A DNA stretch of 64,000 bases from Pseudomonas cannabina (GCF_900100365.1 NZ_FNKU01000001.1:4105501-4169500), one strand, 5' to 3'. Shown: positions 18,715 to 29,566, counted from the first letter of the stretch. The notes: generated by a model from the sequence alone, not told the origin. Translations and numbers: made by a program.

Positions 18715-18724
18715 CAACGGGCTC

Positions 18725-19519
18725 TTACTTGATCAGGCCATCCAGCGGCGAAGATGCGCTGGCATAGAGTTTTCGTGGCATGCGCCCGGCGAGGTACGCC
18801 AGACGACCGGCAATTACAGCGTGCCTCATGGCTTCGGCCATCATGACCGGCTGTTGCGCATGGGCGATGGCCGAGTTCATCAACACCGCCTCGCAGCCCA
18901 GCTCCATCGCGATGGTGGCGTCGGAGGCAGTGCCGACGCCGGCATCGACCAGCACCGGGACTTTGGTTTCTTCAAGGATGATCTGCAGGTTGTACGGGTT
19001 GCAGATCCCCAGACCGCTGCCGATCAGACCGGCCAGCGGCATGATTGCAATGCAGCCGATTTCGGCCAGCTGGCGGGCGATGATCGGGTCATCGCTGGTG
19101 TAGACCATGACGTCGAAGCCGTCCTTGACCAGTATTTCGGCGGCTTTGAGGGTTTCGATGACATTGGGGAACAGGGTTTTCTGATCGGCCAGCACTTCCA
19201 GCTTGACCAGGTTGCGCCCGTCGAGCAGCTCGCGGGACAGGCGGCAGGTGCGCACCGCCTCAACCGCGTCGAAGCAGCCAGCGGTGTTCGGCAGGATGGT
19301 GTAACGGTCTGGCGGCAACACGTCGAGCAGGTTCGGCTCGCCCGGGTTCTGGCCCAGGTTGGTGCGGCGCACGGCGACGGTAACAATTTCGGCACCGGAG
19401 GCTTCGATGGCCAGACGAGTCTGTTCCATGTCGATGTACTTGCCGGTGCCCACCAGCAGGCGCGACTCGAAAGTCCGACCAGCCAGAACGAAGGGCTTGT
19501 CGCTGCGAACATTGCTCAT
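18725..19519 (-). CDS. thiG: Thiazole synthase
   Basis: A 264-residue TIM-barrel enzyme that builds the thiazole of thiamine from DXP, ThiS-thiocarboxylate and dehydroglycine. Visible motifs are [23 protein letters not shown], the Schiff-base Lys in [10 protein letters not shown], and the phosphate loops [11 protein letters not shown] and [11 protein letters not shown]. It follows thiS by about 50 bp, the standard arrangement in Pseudomonas. Confidence 0.97.
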   Translation of the reverse strand: MSNVRSDKPFVLAGRTFESRLLVGTGKYIDMEQTRLAIEASGAEIVTVAVRRTNLGQNPGEPNLLDVLPPDRYTILPNTAGCFDAVEAVRTCRLSRELLDGRNLVKLEVLADQKTLFPNVIETLKAAEILVKDGFDVMVYTSDDPIIARQLAEIGCIAIMPLAGLIGSGLGICNPYNLQIILEETKVPVLVDAGVGTASDATIAMELGCEAVLMNSAIAHAQQPVMMAEAMRHAVIAGRLAYLAGRMPRKLYASASSPLDGLIK

Positions 19520-19570
19520 CGGTAATCCTCTTTGGAGTGCAGATTGGGGGCGGCGCAGGGCAAGTGCCGA

Positions 19571-19771
19571 CTAGCCACCGCCGATGGCATGAACCACTTC
19601 GACCTGATCGCCTTCGCGCAGGACCGTCGCGTCATGCTGGCTACGCGACACGATCTCCAGGTTCAGTTCCACCGCGACCCGACGTCCGGCAAGGTCCAGG
19701 CGAGTCAATAACGCCGCGACGGTCTCGCCATCGGGCAGTTCAAAGGGTTCACCGTTCAACTGAATGTGCAT
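19571..19771 (-). CDS. thiS: Sulfur carrier protein ThiS
   Basis: A 66-residue ubiquitin-fold protein starting MHIQLNGEPFELPDG and ending in Gly-Gly-Gly; the terminal Gly is adenylated and thiocarboxylated to donate sulfur to ThiG. First gene of thiS-thiG-trmB. Length and ending are standard. Confidence 0.95.
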   Translation of the reverse strand: MHIQLNGEPFELPDGETVAALLTRLDLAGRRVAVELNLEIVSRSQHDATVLREGDQVEVVHAIGGG

Positions 19772-19870
19772 GCGACAGCAGCCATCATTTTAGGGGGCCA
19801 GCATTCTAGCCCGATCAGCCGGTATGACCAAGGCAAAGCCACGCCATTCGTCTCAAGCGTGGCGTGCCGT

Positions 19871-20251
19871 TCAGGGCGCGGAACCCAGTCGCCACGCCGC
19901 CAGCCCCAGCATCGACCAGCCAAACAGAAACGCCAGACCACCGAACGGGGTGATGATGCCCAGCTTGCTGATGCCGGTCAGGGTCAATGCGTACAGGCTG
20001 CCGGAAAACAGCAGAATACCGATGGCGAATGAGAACCCGGCCAGATTGATCAGACGCCCCGGGACCTGCGTCGCCAATACCGCCACGCCAAGCAAGGCCA
20101 GCGCGTGGACCAGCTGATAAAGCACACCGGTATGAAAAACCGCCAGGTACTCGGCACTCAGGCGTTCTTTCAGGCCATGCGCCGCGAAGGCGCCCAAGGC
20201 CACGCCGGTAAAGCCGAAGACGGCAGCCAGCATCAAAAAGCTACGAAGCAT
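19871..20251 (-). CDS. DUF423 membrane protein
   Basis: A 126-residue inner-membrane protein with four hydrophobic helices: FLMLAAVFGFTGVALGAFAA, LVHALALLGVAVLA, FSFAIGILLFSGSLYALTL and FGGLAFLFGWSMLGLAAW. The GAFAAHGLK and SLYALTLTG motifs are typical of DUF423 (YgdD/YwdK family). Function unknown. It diverges from mtgA with about 80 bp between starts. Confidence 0.92.
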   Translation of the reverse strand: MLRSFLMLAAVFGFTGVALGAFAAHGLKERLSAEYLAVFHTGVLYQLVHALALLGVAVLATQVPGRLINLAGFSFAIGILLFSGSLYALTLTGISKLGIITPFGGLAFLFGWSMLGLAAWRLGSAP

Positions 20252-20290
20252 CAGGAACTCCAGGGAAAAATCGTCGGAAGGCGCACGGTC

Positions 20291-20296
20291 TGTATA
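20291..20296 (+). promoter_or_regulatory. -10 box of the mtgA promoter
   Basis: TATAAT lies about 36 bp before the mtgA ATG. No good -35 box is visible 17 bp upstream. Confidence 0.5.
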
Positions 20297-20331
20297 ATGG
20301 CCCGCTCAACGGGTTCGGCCAAGCCATCTCT

Positions 20332-21042
20332 ATGCTGCAAATTATTCTTCGTCGCATCGTCAAAGCCCTGCTGTGGTTCGCCGCAGGCAGCTTTCTAGTG
20401 GTTTTGGTCATGCGCTGGATACCGCCACCGGGCACCGCGCTGATGGTCGAACGCAAGGTCGAATCGTGGTTCGACGGCGAGCCCATCGACCTGCAACGTG
20501 ACCGGGAACCGTGGGACAAGATCTCCGACAACCTGAAAATTGCCGTGATTGCCGGCGAAGACCAGAAGTTTGCCGAGCATTGGGGCTTCGATGTTGAAGC
20601 GATTCAGGCCGCCATTCTGCACAACGAACTAGGCGGCTCGATCCGTGGCGCCAGCACCTTGAGCCAGCAGGTGTCGAAAAACCTGTTCCTGTGGTCGGGT
20701 CGCAGCTACCTGCGCAAAGGTCTGGAAGCCTGGTTTACCATGCTCATCGAACTGCTGTGGTCCAAGGAGCGCATCCTTGAGGTGTACCTCAACAGCGTCG
20801 AATGGGACGAAGGCGTGTTCGGCGCCCAGGCTGCTGCGCAACACCACTTCCGCACCAACGCCAGCACCCTCTCCGCGCAACAGGCCAGTTACCTCGCCGC
20901 CGTCCTGCCCAACCCACGACAGTGGAGCGCCAGCCACCCCAGCAGCTACGTCTCCCGCCGCGCCGGCTGGATTCGCCAGCAGATGCGTCAGCTGGGCGGG
21001 GATGAGTATTTGCAGGGGTTGAACAACAGTCGTCGGTGGTGA
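20332..21042 (+). CDS. mtgA: Monofunctional peptidoglycan transglycosylase
   Basis: A 236-residue enzyme that polymerises lipid II glycan strands. One N-terminal membrane anchor (ALLWFAAGSFLVVLVMRWI) precedes the GT51 domain with EDQKFAEHWGFD (catalytic Glu), GASTLSQQVSKNLFLW, RKGLEAWFTMLIE, KERILEVYLN and NPRQWS. All glycosyltransferase motifs are intact. Confidence 0.95.
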   Translation: MLQIILRRIVKALLWFAAGSFLVVLVMRWIPPPGTALMVERKVESWFDGEPIDLQRDREPWDKISDNLKIAVIAGEDQKFAEHWGFDVEAIQAAILHNELGGSIRGASTLSQQVSKNLFLWSGRSYLRKGLEAWFTMLIELLWSKERILEVYLNSVEWDEGVFGAQAAAQHHFRTNASTLSAQQASYLAAVLPNPRQWSASHPSSYVSRRAGWIRQQMRQLGGDEYLQGLNNSRRW

Positions 21043-21087
21043 TGGGGTCGCAAAGGGGACGCAGAGCGTCGCACGATAGCCACAAAC

Positions 21088-21118
21088 AAAAACGCCCCGA
21101 TCATCTCGGGGCGTTTTT
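21088..21118. terminator. Bidirectional intrinsic terminator between mtgA and rpoH
   Basis: AAAAACGCCCCGA and TCGGGGCGTTTTT pair perfectly around TCATC. The T run on one strand and the A run on the other make it work for both convergent genes. Confidence 0.93.
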
Positions 21119-21133
21119 CGTTGTCAGACAGCC

Positions 21134-21988
<855 letters not shown>

Positions 21989-22107
21989 ACGAAAAAACCT
22001 CCAGCGCACATAGGATGTGCAGTTCAGCACTAGCCAGATTGACTCGGAACCGCTAACCAAGTTCCTTGATTGTCAAAAGCCGATCTGGTGAAACATTATT
22101 TTACGCC

Positions 22108-23142
22108 TTATCGGGGCGCCAGCTCACGCAAGTGACGGGCGACCGCAATCCAGGCACCGATATACCCTAACAGAACCGCTCCAAGCAAGAGCGAAAAACC
22201 ATCGGCCAGCGGTACGCCAGCCAGCGCAAAGTCGCTACCGTACAAACCTGCCAGCCCGACGACTGCGCCATTCAGCCAGTCCAGGCCATACGCCAGAACG
22301 CCCCAGGAGAGGATTCCCGCCCCGAAACCATACAGCGCGCCCATATAGAGAAAGGGTCTGCGCACGTAGCTGTCCGTACCGCCCACCAGCTTGATTACTT
22401 CGATTTCGGTGCGACGGTTTTCGATGTGCAGACGTATCGTGTTACCAATGACCAACAGCAAAGCCGAGACCAGCAGAACCGTCAAGCCGAAAACGAAACG
22501 ATCACCCAGTTTGAGGATAGCCGCCAGTCTTTCGACCCAGACCAGATCCAGTTGCGCCTGCTCGACTTTCGGCAGCCCGGCAAGCCGGGTACGCAAGGCT
22601 TCGAGGGCAGGCTTGTCCACTTCATCCGGCGTGACCAGCACTACACCTGGCAGCGGATTCTCTGGCAATTCTTTAAGTGCCTCGCCCAGACCGGACTGTT
22701 GCTTGAACTCGCTCAACGCCTGATCGCTGCTGATGTACTCGGCATCTGCTACGCCGGGCATCGCTTTGATCTCGTCGCGCATCCGCGTGCCGTCGGCAGC
22801 GCTGGCGTCCAGATTCAGGTAAATGGATATCTGCGCCGCTCGCTGCCATGAACCGCCAAGACGCTCGACGTTGCTCAGCAGCAACGACAGCCCCATGGGC
22901 AAGCTCAGGGCAATCGCCATGACCAGACAGGTGAAGAAGCTGCCGATTGGCTGCTTGCCCAGACGACGCAAGCTGTCCACCAGACTGGAACGATGGCTTT
23001 CCAGCCAGGCCGACAGCAGCATGCTGAAGTTCGGGCCGTCATCGTCGTGATCATGACGCTGCTTGTTCTTTTTCGGCGGCAACGGATCGGCTGCTTTGGG
23101 CGCGACGCGTTCCGAAACCTTGGGGCTACGTGTAGCACTCAT
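22108..23142 (-). CDS. ftsX: Cell-division ABC transporter permease FtsX
   Basis: A 344-residue inner-membrane protein of the divisome. It has a charged cytoplasmic N-terminus, a first helix FTCLVMAIALSLPMGLSLLL, and a long periplasmic loop (about residues 95-215) that regulates murein hydrolase activators. Three C-terminal helices follow (FGLTVLLVSALLLVIGNTI; LYGFGAGILSWGVLAYGL; FSLLLGAVLLGYIGAWIAV). Its start overlaps the end of ftsE by 4 bp. Confidence 0.95.
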   Translation of the reverse strand: MSATRSPKVSERVAPKAADPLPPKKNKQRHDHDDDGPNFSMLLSAWLESHRSSLVDSLRRLGKQPIGSFFTCLVMAIALSLPMGLSLLLSNVERLGGSWQRAAQISIYLNLDASAADGTRMRDEIKAMPGVADAEYISSDQALSEFKQQSGLGEALKELPENPLPGVVLVTPDEVDKPALEALRTRLAGLPKVEQAQLDLVWVERLAAILKLGDRFVFGLTVLLVSALLLVIGNTIRLHIENRRTEIEVIKLVGGTDSYVRRPFLYMGALYGFGAGILSWGVLAYGLDWLNGAVVGLAGLYGSDFALAGVPLADGFSLLLGAVLLGYIGAWIAVARHLRELAPR

Positions 23143-23810
23143 ACACCGGCCTCCCCGTCACCGATCAGGCGACCGCGTTGCAGAGTCAGCATGCGATGGC
23201 GCATGCGGGCGATCAACGCCAGATCGTGACTGGCGATCAGCACGCTGGTCCCCAGTCGATTGATGTCTTCGAACACGCCCATGATTTCCGCTGCCAGACG
23301 TGGATCGAGGTTACCGGTCGGCTCATCCGCCAGCAGCAAGGCCGGGCGATGGACGATGGCGCGGGCAATACCGATCCGCTGTTGCTGGCCGGTGGACAGG
23401 TCGCCGGGGTACAGCTCGGCCTTGTCGGACAAGGCCACGCGATCCAGCGCCGAATCGACCCGTTTGGCGATCTCTGGCTTGGAAAGGCCCAGGATCTGCA
23501 ACGGCAAGGCGATGTTATTGAACACCGTGCGATCGAACAGCAACTGGTGATTCTGAAACACCACACCGATCTGGCGGCGCAAAAAGGGGATCTGCGCATT
23601 GCTGATCTGCCCAAGGTCCTGACCGGCCAGCATCAGTTTGCCGGTTGTCGGGCGCTCCATGGCCAGCAACAGGCGCAACAGCGTGCTTTTGCCCGCACCG
23701 GAGTGACCGGTGACAAACAGAAACTCGCCGCGACGTACTCGAAAGCTCAGTTCATGCAACCCGACGTGTCCATTCGGATAGCGCTTACCGACCTGCTCGA
23801 ATCGAATCAT
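23139..23810 (-). CDS. ftsE: Cell-division ATP-binding protein FtsE
   Basis: A 223-residue ABC ATPase with Walker A VTGHSGAGKSTLLRL, the signature LSTGQQQRIGIARA and Walker B LLADEPTGNLD. It partners FtsX to control septal wall hydrolysis. Both its start and its end overlap the neighbouring genes by 4 bp, so ftsY, ftsE and ftsX are translationally coupled. Confidence 0.97.
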   Translation of the reverse strand: MIRFEQVGKRYPNGHVGLHELSFRVRRGEFLFVTGHSGAGKSTLLRLLLAMERPTTGKLMLAGQDLGQISNAQIPFLRRQIGVVFQNHQLLFDRTVFNNIALPLQILGLSKPEIAKRVDSALDRVALSDKAELYPGDLSTGQQQRIGIARAIVHRPALLLADEPTGNLDPRLAAEIMGVFEDINRLGTSVLIASHDLALIARMRHRMLTLQRGRLIGDGEAGV

Positions 23811-25327
23811 GGACGCTCCCGCTCCGCAAACAGAGCCTGAACAAAGGGTTCGGCTTCGAAGGTGCGCAGATCGTCGATCCCTTCACCCACACCGATGTAG
23901 CGAATTGGCAAGCCAAACTGTTTGGCCAGGGCGAAAATAACGCCGCCTTTGGCTGTGCCATCCAGTTTAGTGAGCGCCAGCCCGGTCAGGGTGACCGTCT
24001 GGTTGAATTGTTTGGCCTGATTGATAGCGTTTTGACCAGTGCCAGCGTCAAGCACCAGCAAGACTTCATGAGGCGCGTCGGCGTCCAGCTTGCCGATCAC
24101 GCGGCGCACCTTCTTCAATTCCTCCATCAGGTTGTCCTTGGTGTGCAGGCGACCGGCCGTGTCGGCGATCAACACGTCGATACCACGCGCCTTGGCAGCC
24201 TGCACGGCATCGAAGATGACCGAAGCGGAATCGGCACCGGTGTGCTGGGCAATGACCGGGATATGGTTACGTTCGCCCCACACTTGAAGTTGCTCGACAG
24301 CAGCAGCACGGAACGTGTCGCCCGCTGCCAGCATGACCTTCTTGCCTTCCAGTTGCAGCTTCTTGGCCAGCTTGCCGATGGTCGTGGTCTTGCCTGCGCC
24401 ATTGACGCCCACCACCAGAATCACGAACGGTTTGTGCTCGGCCTTGATCACCAGCGGCTGCTCGACCGGCTTGAGCATCGCAGCCAGCTCGCCCTGCAAC
24501 GAGGTGTACAACGCCTGCGCGTCGGTCAGTTGCTTGCGGGCGACTTTCTGAGTCAGGCTCTGAATGATGACCGAGGTGGCCTCAACGCCCACGTCTGCGG
24601 TCAGCAGACGGGTTTCGATTTCCTCCAGCAGGTCATCATCGATGGCTTTTTTGCCGAGAAACAGGCTGGCCATGCCTTCGCCGATGCTGGCGCTGGTTTT
24701 CGACAAGCCTTGTTTGAGGCGGGCAAAGAAGCCGACCTTGGCATTTTCGGGCTCCTGAACCGGGGCCGGGGCAGGAACAAGCGCCGGAATGGCATCCTGA
24801 ACGGATGGCACGACTACAGGAGCAGGTTCTGGCTGGCGAGGTGCTGGCGGAACGGACTCTGGCTGAACCGGTTCGAGCGCGGACATACTGACCGGCACGC
24901 TCTCGACTACAGGCTCGGAGACAACCGGTGCGATCTCGACCGGTTCAGCCACGTCGGGCTCAGCGCCTTTATAAAAGTGGCTCTGCTCCGGGATTACCGG
25001 GGTGACATGCGGTGCACGGTCATCACTGAGTGCGACCGGTTCTTCCGCAACCGGCAAGGTCAGCCACGGCTGTGGTGACGGCTCACCTGGCTCGACCGGC
25101 GCTTGCGGTGCAGCAGCGGCGCCTTCAGCTACCGTTTCCGGCACAGACGGCGAGGCGACAGAAGGCTCTGCCTGCGGCGTCGTTTCGACAGCCGGTTCAG
25201 GCTGCGTCGGGGTCGATTCGGGTGGCGTTGGCTCGGCTTCCTGCGGCTTCTTGCGCAGCCATCCGAACAGGCCTTTCTTCTCTCCAGCCGCGGCTGGGGT
25301 CTTCTTGTCGTCGTTGGAACCAAACAT
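23807..25327 (-). CDS. ftsY: Signal recognition particle receptor FtsY
   Basis: A 506-residue GTPase that docks SRP-ribosome complexes at the membrane. The N-terminal 190 residues are an acidic, Pro/Glu/Val-rich A domain, longer than the core needs. The NG domain follows with VGVNGAGKTTTIGKLA, AAGDTFRAAAVEQL, IADTAGRL, TKLDGTAKGG and IGVGEGIDDLRTF. First gene of the fts cluster and divergent from the M16 pair. The 256 bp between them hold no other gene. Confidence 0.96.
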   Translation of the reverse strand: MFGSNDDKKTPAAAGEKKGLFGWLRKKPQEAEPTPPESTPTQPEPAVETTPQAEPSVASPSVPETVAEGAAAAPQAPVEPGEPSPQPWLTLPVAEEPVALSDDRAPHVTPVIPEQSHFYKGAEPDVAEPVEIAPVVSEPVVESVPVSMSALEPVQPESVPPAPRQPEPAPVVVPSVQDAIPALVPAPAPVQEPENAKVGFFARLKQGLSKTSASIGEGMASLFLGKKAIDDDLLEEIETRLLTADVGVEATSVIIQSLTQKVARKQLTDAQALYTSLQGELAAMLKPVEQPLVIKAEHKPFVILVVGVNGAGKTTTIGKLAKKLQLEGKKVMLAAGDTFRAAAVEQLQVWGERNHIPVIAQHTGADSASVIFDAVQAAKARGIDVLIADTAGRLHTKDNLMEELKKVRRVIGKLDADAPHEVLLVLDAGTGQNAINQAKQFNQTVTLTGLALTKLDGTAKGGVIFALAKQFGLPIRYIGVGEGIDDLRTFEAEPFVQALFAERERP

Positions 25328-25583
25328 GGAGGACGGCTATCTCAAGGTTGCGGAACGCCAGAGGGCGGCCCGGAAAAATTTTGACATGCAAAACAGACTG
25401 CGTTCAGGACGTCTTGTTCACTCAGCGGCCGCTTGTGCAGCTACCTTTACCTGCGTTTCAGACAGGTTTCACTCGCAATCGGCCAGTGAAGGCTGTCTCT
25501 GAAGCAAACGGATCGGTATCCTAACACCCCCGCGCCCGCCGACGCTAAGTTCACGCGGGCCGTCTTACAGGTTCGAACTACGA

Positions 25584-26936
25584 ATGAATGCTCTAGCCCA
25601 CCGCGCCGCAGGCCTGCTGCTCAGCACAGTTTGTCTGCCATTGACAGCACTGGCTGCTGATCCGCAACCGACCCGTGAATTCACCCTCGACAACGGCCTG
25701 AAAGTCGTTGTCCGCGAAGATCACCGCGCACCGGTGGTCGTTTCCCAGATCTGGTACAAGGTCGGCTCCAGCTACGAAACGCCGGGCCAGACCGGTCTGT
25801 CCCATGCGCTTGAACACATGATGTTCAAAGGCAGCAGCAAGACCGGACCGGGAGAATCCTCGCTGATTCTGCGCGATCTGGGTGCCGAAGAGAACGCTTT
25901 CACCAGCGATGACTACACCGCCTACTATCAAGTGCTGGCTCGTGACCGCCTGAGCGTGGCGCTGGAGCTGGAAGCCGATCGCATGGCGACGCTGAAACTG
26001 CCGCCCGACGAGTTCAGTCGCGAAATTGAAGTCATCAAGGAAGAGCGTCGTATGCGCACCGATGACAAGCCGATGGGCAAGGCCTTCGAACGTTTCAAGG
26101 CGATGGCCTACCCGGCCAGCGGCTATCACACGCCGACCATCGGCTGGATGGCGGACCTGGAACGCATGAAGGTTGAAGAACTGCGCCACTGGTACGAATC
26201 CTGGTACACCCCGAACAACGCCACGCTGGTGGTGGTCGGTGATGTGCAGGCGGATGAAGTCAAGGCGCTGGCAGAACGCTTCTTCGGGCCGATCCCGCGC
26301 CGCGATGTGCCGCCCTCGAAAAAACCGATCGAGCTGGCCGAACCCGGCGAGCGCAAGATCACCCTGCACGTCAAAACCCAGCTGCCGAGCCTGATTTACG
26401 GCTTCAACGTGCCGAGCGTCGCGACCGCTGAAGATCCCCGCTCGGCCAACGCCCTCCGTCTGATCGCCGCCCTGCTGGACGGTGGCTACAGCGCCCGCAT
26501 TCCGGCACGACTGGAACGTGGCGAAGAACTGGTCTCCGGCGCCTCGTCGCGCTATGACGCCTTTGCCCGTGGCGACAGCCTGTTCATGATCAGCGCCACG
26601 CCGAACATGCAAAAGAAGAAGACCCTGGTCGATGTCGAAGCCGGGATCTGGCGCCTGCTCGATGATTTGAAAACCAAGGCACCGTCCGCTGAAGAACTTG
26701 AGCGCGTCCGGGCCCAGGTGATTGCCGGCGTGGTGTACGAGCGCGATTCGATCACCAGCCAGGCGACCATGATCGGCGAACTGGAAACCGTCGGCCTGTC
26801 CTGGAAACTGATGGACAAGGAACTGGAAGACCTGCAGAGCGTGACCCCGCAGGACATTCAGAAAGCCGCCAATACCTACTTCACCCGTGAGCGCCTAAGC
26901 GTTGCACACGTTTTGCCTGAGGAGAAAGCCAAATGA
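25584..26936 (+). CDS. M16 zinc protease, catalytic subunit
   Basis: A 450-residue periplasmic peptidase. The signal peptide ends near LTALA. The inverted zinc motif HxxEH is seen in SHALEHMMFKG, with the third ligand in the EIEVIKEERRMRTDD helix. It overlaps the next gene, a second M16-fold subunit, by 4 bp. The two probably form an active/inactive heterodimer, as in other bacterial M16B pairs. Confidence 0.92.
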   Translation: MNALAHRAAGLLLSTVCLPLTALAADPQPTREFTLDNGLKVVVREDHRAPVVVSQIWYKVGSSYETPGQTGLSHALEHMMFKGSSKTGPGESSLILRDLGAEENAFTSDDYTAYYQVLARDRLSVALELEADRMATLKLPPDEFSREIEVIKEERRMRTDDKPMGKAFERFKAMAYPASGYHTPTIGWMADLERMKVEELRHWYESWYTPNNATLVVVGDVQADEVKALAERFFGPIPRRDVPPSKKPIELAEPGERKITLHVKTQLPSLIYGFNVPSVATAEDPRSANALRLIAALLDGGYSARIPARLERGEELVSGASSRYDAFARGDSLFMISATPNMQKKKTLVDVEAGIWRLLDDLKTKAPSAEELERVRAQVIAGVVYERDSITSQATMIGELETVGLSWKLMDKELEDLQSVTPQDIQKAANTYFTRERLSVAHVLPEEKAK

Positions 26937-28426
26937 TCAAGCGCAATGCTTCACGTCATGCGCTGCTCGGCCTGATCCTGGCTGGCTCGCTCGGAGCCTT
27001 TGTTGCCCAGCCGGTGCTGGCCGATAACGCCGCTGTTGCCGAACCAGCCCAGGCCACGCCGACACTGGGCAGCAACCTGCAAACCCTGAAAGAACTGGAC
27101 GGCAAGGCGCCTGCCCGCCGCGCGCTGAACATCCAGACCTGGAACACCGTCGAAGGCACCAAGGTGCTGTTCGTCGAGTCCCGCGAGCTGCCGATGTTCG
27201 ACATGCGCCTGATCTTTGCCGCTGGCAGCAGCCAGGACCAGAAATCACCCGGCATCGCCCTGCTCACCAACGCCATGCTCAACGAAGGCGTGAAAGGCAA
27301 GGACGTCAGCGCCATCGCTCAGGGCTTCGAAGGCTTGGGCGCAGACTTCGGCAACGGTTCCTATCGCGACATGGCCGTTGCCTCGCTGCGCAGCCTGAGT
27401 GCGGTCGACAAGCGTGATCCGGCCTTGAAGCTGTTCGGCGAAGTGGTCGGCAAACCGACCTTCCCTGCCGACTCGCTGGCGCGTATCAAAAACCAGTTGA
27501 TCGACAGCCTCAAAAGCCAGAAACAGAGCCCCGCCGCTATCGGCAACAAGGCACTGTTCGAGCGTTTGTATGGCGATCATCCTTATGCTCACCCGAGCGA
27601 AGGTGATGTCAAAAGCATCAATGCCATTACGCTTGCCCAGCTCAAGGCTTTCCACAGCAAGGCTTATGCGGCGGGCAATGCGGTCATTGCGCTGGTCGGC
27701 GACCTGTCACGGGATGAAGCGCAAGCCATCGCCGCACAGGTTTCCGCTTCGCTGCCAAAAGGTCCGGCGCTGGCCAAGGTCGCCAATCCGGTCGAGCCCA
27801 AGGCGGGGCCGACACACATCGAGTTCGCTTCCAATCAGACCCACCTGATGCTCGCGCAACTGGGCATCGACCGTAACGACCCGGATTACGCAGCGCTGAC
27901 TGTCGGTAACTCGGTACTCGGCGGCGGTGGCTTCGGCAGCCGCCTGATGACCGAAGTGCGTGAGAAACGCGGGCTGACCTATGGCGTATCGTCCGGTTTC
28001 ACGGCCATGCAGGTTGCCGGGCCGTTCATGATCGGTCTGCAGACCCGTGCGGAGATGAGCGAAAACACCCTCAAGCTGGTGCAGGACATCGTCCGCGATT
28101 TCCTCGCCAATGGTCCGACCCAGAAAGAACTCGATGACGTGAAACGTGAGCTGACCGGCAGCTTCCCGCTGACCGCCGCCAGTAACTCGGCCATCGTCGG
28201 CCAACTGGGCGCTATCGGCTTTTATGACTTGCCGCTGACTTACCTGGAAGACTACATGACCGCCGCCCAGAGCGTGACCGTCGAACAGGTCAAAGCCGCG
28301 ATGAGCAAGCATCTGAGCGCCGACAAGATGGTCATCGTCAGCGTTGGCCCGACGGTGGAGCAAAAGCCGCTGCCCGCGCCGACTGACACACCTGCTCGCC
28401 AACCTGTAGGGGTCCCGGAACACTGA
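26933..28426 (+). CDS. M16-family protein, non-catalytic partner subunit
   Basis: A 497-residue secreted protein with signal peptide GLILAGSLGAFVAQPVLA. At the place of the zinc motif it reads LTNAMLNEGVKG, so HxxEH is absent. The substrate-binding C-terminal half keeps VREKRGLTYGVSSGF (the family Arg/Tyr pair) and GGGGFGSRLM. This pattern marks the regulatory half of an M16 heterodimer. Its stop overlaps the rsmD start by one base. Confidence 0.9.
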   Translation: MIKRNASRHALLGLILAGSLGAFVAQPVLADNAAVAEPAQATPTLGSNLQTLKELDGKAPARRALNIQTWNTVEGTKVLFVESRELPMFDMRLIFAAGSSQDQKSPGIALLTNAMLNEGVKGKDVSAIAQGFEGLGADFGNGSYRDMAVASLRSLSAVDKRDPALKLFGEVVGKPTFPADSLARIKNQLIDSLKSQKQSPAAIGNKALFERLYGDHPYAHPSEGDVKSINAITLAQLKAFHSKAYAAGNAVIALVGDLSRDEAQAIAAQVSASLPKGPALAKVANPVEPKAGPTHIEFASNQTHLMLAQLGIDRNDPDYAALTVGNSVLGGGGFGSRLMTEVREKRGLTYGVSSGFTAMQVAGPFMIGLQTRAEMSENTLKLVQDIVRDFLANGPTQKELDDVKRELTGSFPLTAASNSAIVGQLGAIGFYDLPLTYLEDYMTAAQSVTVEQVKAAMSKHLSADKMVIVSVGPTVEQKPLPAPTDTPARQPVGVPEH

Positions 28427-29010
28427 TGGCCAATCCACGTCCGAAGGGCCATAACGGCCTGGGTCAGCTTCGTATCATCGGGGGGGAATGGGGCAGCCGC
28501 CGCCTGACCTTCCCGGACGCCCCCGGCCTGCGCCCGACGCCGGATCGCGTGCGCGAAACGCTGTTCAACTGGCTCGCGCCGCACATTGCCGGCGCCAAAG
28601 TGCTGGATGTCTTCACCGGCAGCGGCGCGCTGTTTTTCGAGGCCCTGTCGCGCGGCGCCAGCATGGGCCTGGCGCTGGACAGCAACGCAGCGGCCATCGC
28701 CAGCCTGCGCCAGAACCTCAACGCCCTGAACTGCTCCAGCGGCCAGGTTTCCCAGACCGACGCCTTGCGCTATCTGGAAACCGCTGTTGCAACGCCTTTC
28801 GATCTGGTCTTCCTCGACCCGCCCTTCCACCAGGGCTTGCTGGCCTCCGCCTGCAACCTGCTGGAAACCCGAGGCTGGCTGGCCGACACGGCCAGGATCT
28901 ACACCGAAAGCGAAACCCCGCCATCGACCACCGGCCTGCCCGGCAGTTGGCGGCTGCATCGCGAGAAAAAGGCCGGACAGGTTTATTACGCGTTGTGGCA
29001 GCGGGGATAG
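28426..29010 (+). CDS. rsmD: 16S rRNA (guanine966-N2)-methyltransferase
   Basis: A 194-residue SAM methyltransferase. The N-terminus has LRIIGGEWGSRRL and RPTPDRVRETLFNWL. The SAM motif is VLDVFTGSGALFFEALSRGA and the catalytic motif LDPPFHQG. Translationally coupled to the M16 pair (ATG overlaps the TGA). All family motifs are present. Confidence 0.95.
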   Translation: MANPRPKGHNGLGQLRIIGGEWGSRRLTFPDAPGLRPTPDRVRETLFNWLAPHIAGAKVLDVFTGSGALFFEALSRGASMGLALDSNAAAIASLRQNLNALNCSSGQVSQTDALRYLETAVATPFDLVFLDPPFHQGLLASACNLLETRGWLADTARIYTESETPPSTTGLPGSWRLHREKKAGQVYYALWQRG

Positions 29011-29248
29011 CGAAAAACTTGTTTAGACGGGGCGCACCAACATTGCGTCCCGCAGATTCGGCAATCGCCTCCATTTGTTAACAAGCTTACCGAAATTCCA
29101 GACTGATCCTACGTCGCCCTCGTTGACTCAAGTTTGCAGCCATAGTCCCATTGCTCAAGACCCGTAGACGTGATCGTGGCTCGTCGCCACGCCCGAAAAG
29201 GAAGGTTATGAGCAAGGTAAACCGGACAGCGACGCGACAATTGCGGAG

Positions 29249-29267
29249 TGTGATGTATCGCATCACA
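29249..29267. promoter_or_regulatory. Possible operator of the HigB/HigA-type pair
   Basis: TGTGATG and CATCACA form a perfect 7-bp inverted repeat around TATCG, ending 8 bp before the toxin TTG start. Antitoxins of this family bind such palindromes over their own promoter. Confidence 0.55.
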
Positions 29268-29275
29268 ATGGGCCG

Positions 29276-29554
29276 TTGATTGTCAGCTGGAGGCACAAAG
29301 GACTGAGGGGTTTTTTCGAAACCGGTTCCACCAGCGGAGTCAGAGTTGATCATTCGAAACACCTGGCGCACGCTCTCGCGATACTGAATAGAGCGAGAAC
29401 GCCAGATAACGTCAATATACCCGGTTGGAGACTTCATCCCCTTAAAAGGCGAGCTGGCAGGTTCTGGTCAATAACCATTAATGCTAATTGGCGCATTATT
29501 TTTCGCTTTCTGGATACAGATGTCGAATTGGTCGACTACCTGGATTACCACTGA
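29276..29554 (+). CDS. HigB/GraT-type RelE-fold mRNA-interferase toxin
   Basis: A 92-residue toxin. The pattern MIVSWRHKGLRGFFETGS, then LRxxxx-type HLAHALAILNRA, IPGWRLHPLKRR, GRFWSITINANWRIIFRF and a final VDYLDYH, is characteristic of HigB toxins that cut mRNA on the ribosome. The start is a TTG with no good ribosome site, consistent with low toxin synthesis. The antitoxin gene follows 12 bp later, in the toxin-first order typical of higBA/graTA. Confidence 0.9.
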   Translation: MIVSWRHKGLRGFFETGSTSGVRVDHSKHLAHALAILNRARTPDNVNIPGWRLHPLKRRAGRFWSITINANWRIIFRFLDTDVELVDYLDYH

Positions 29555-29566
29555 ACGGAGGTCCCC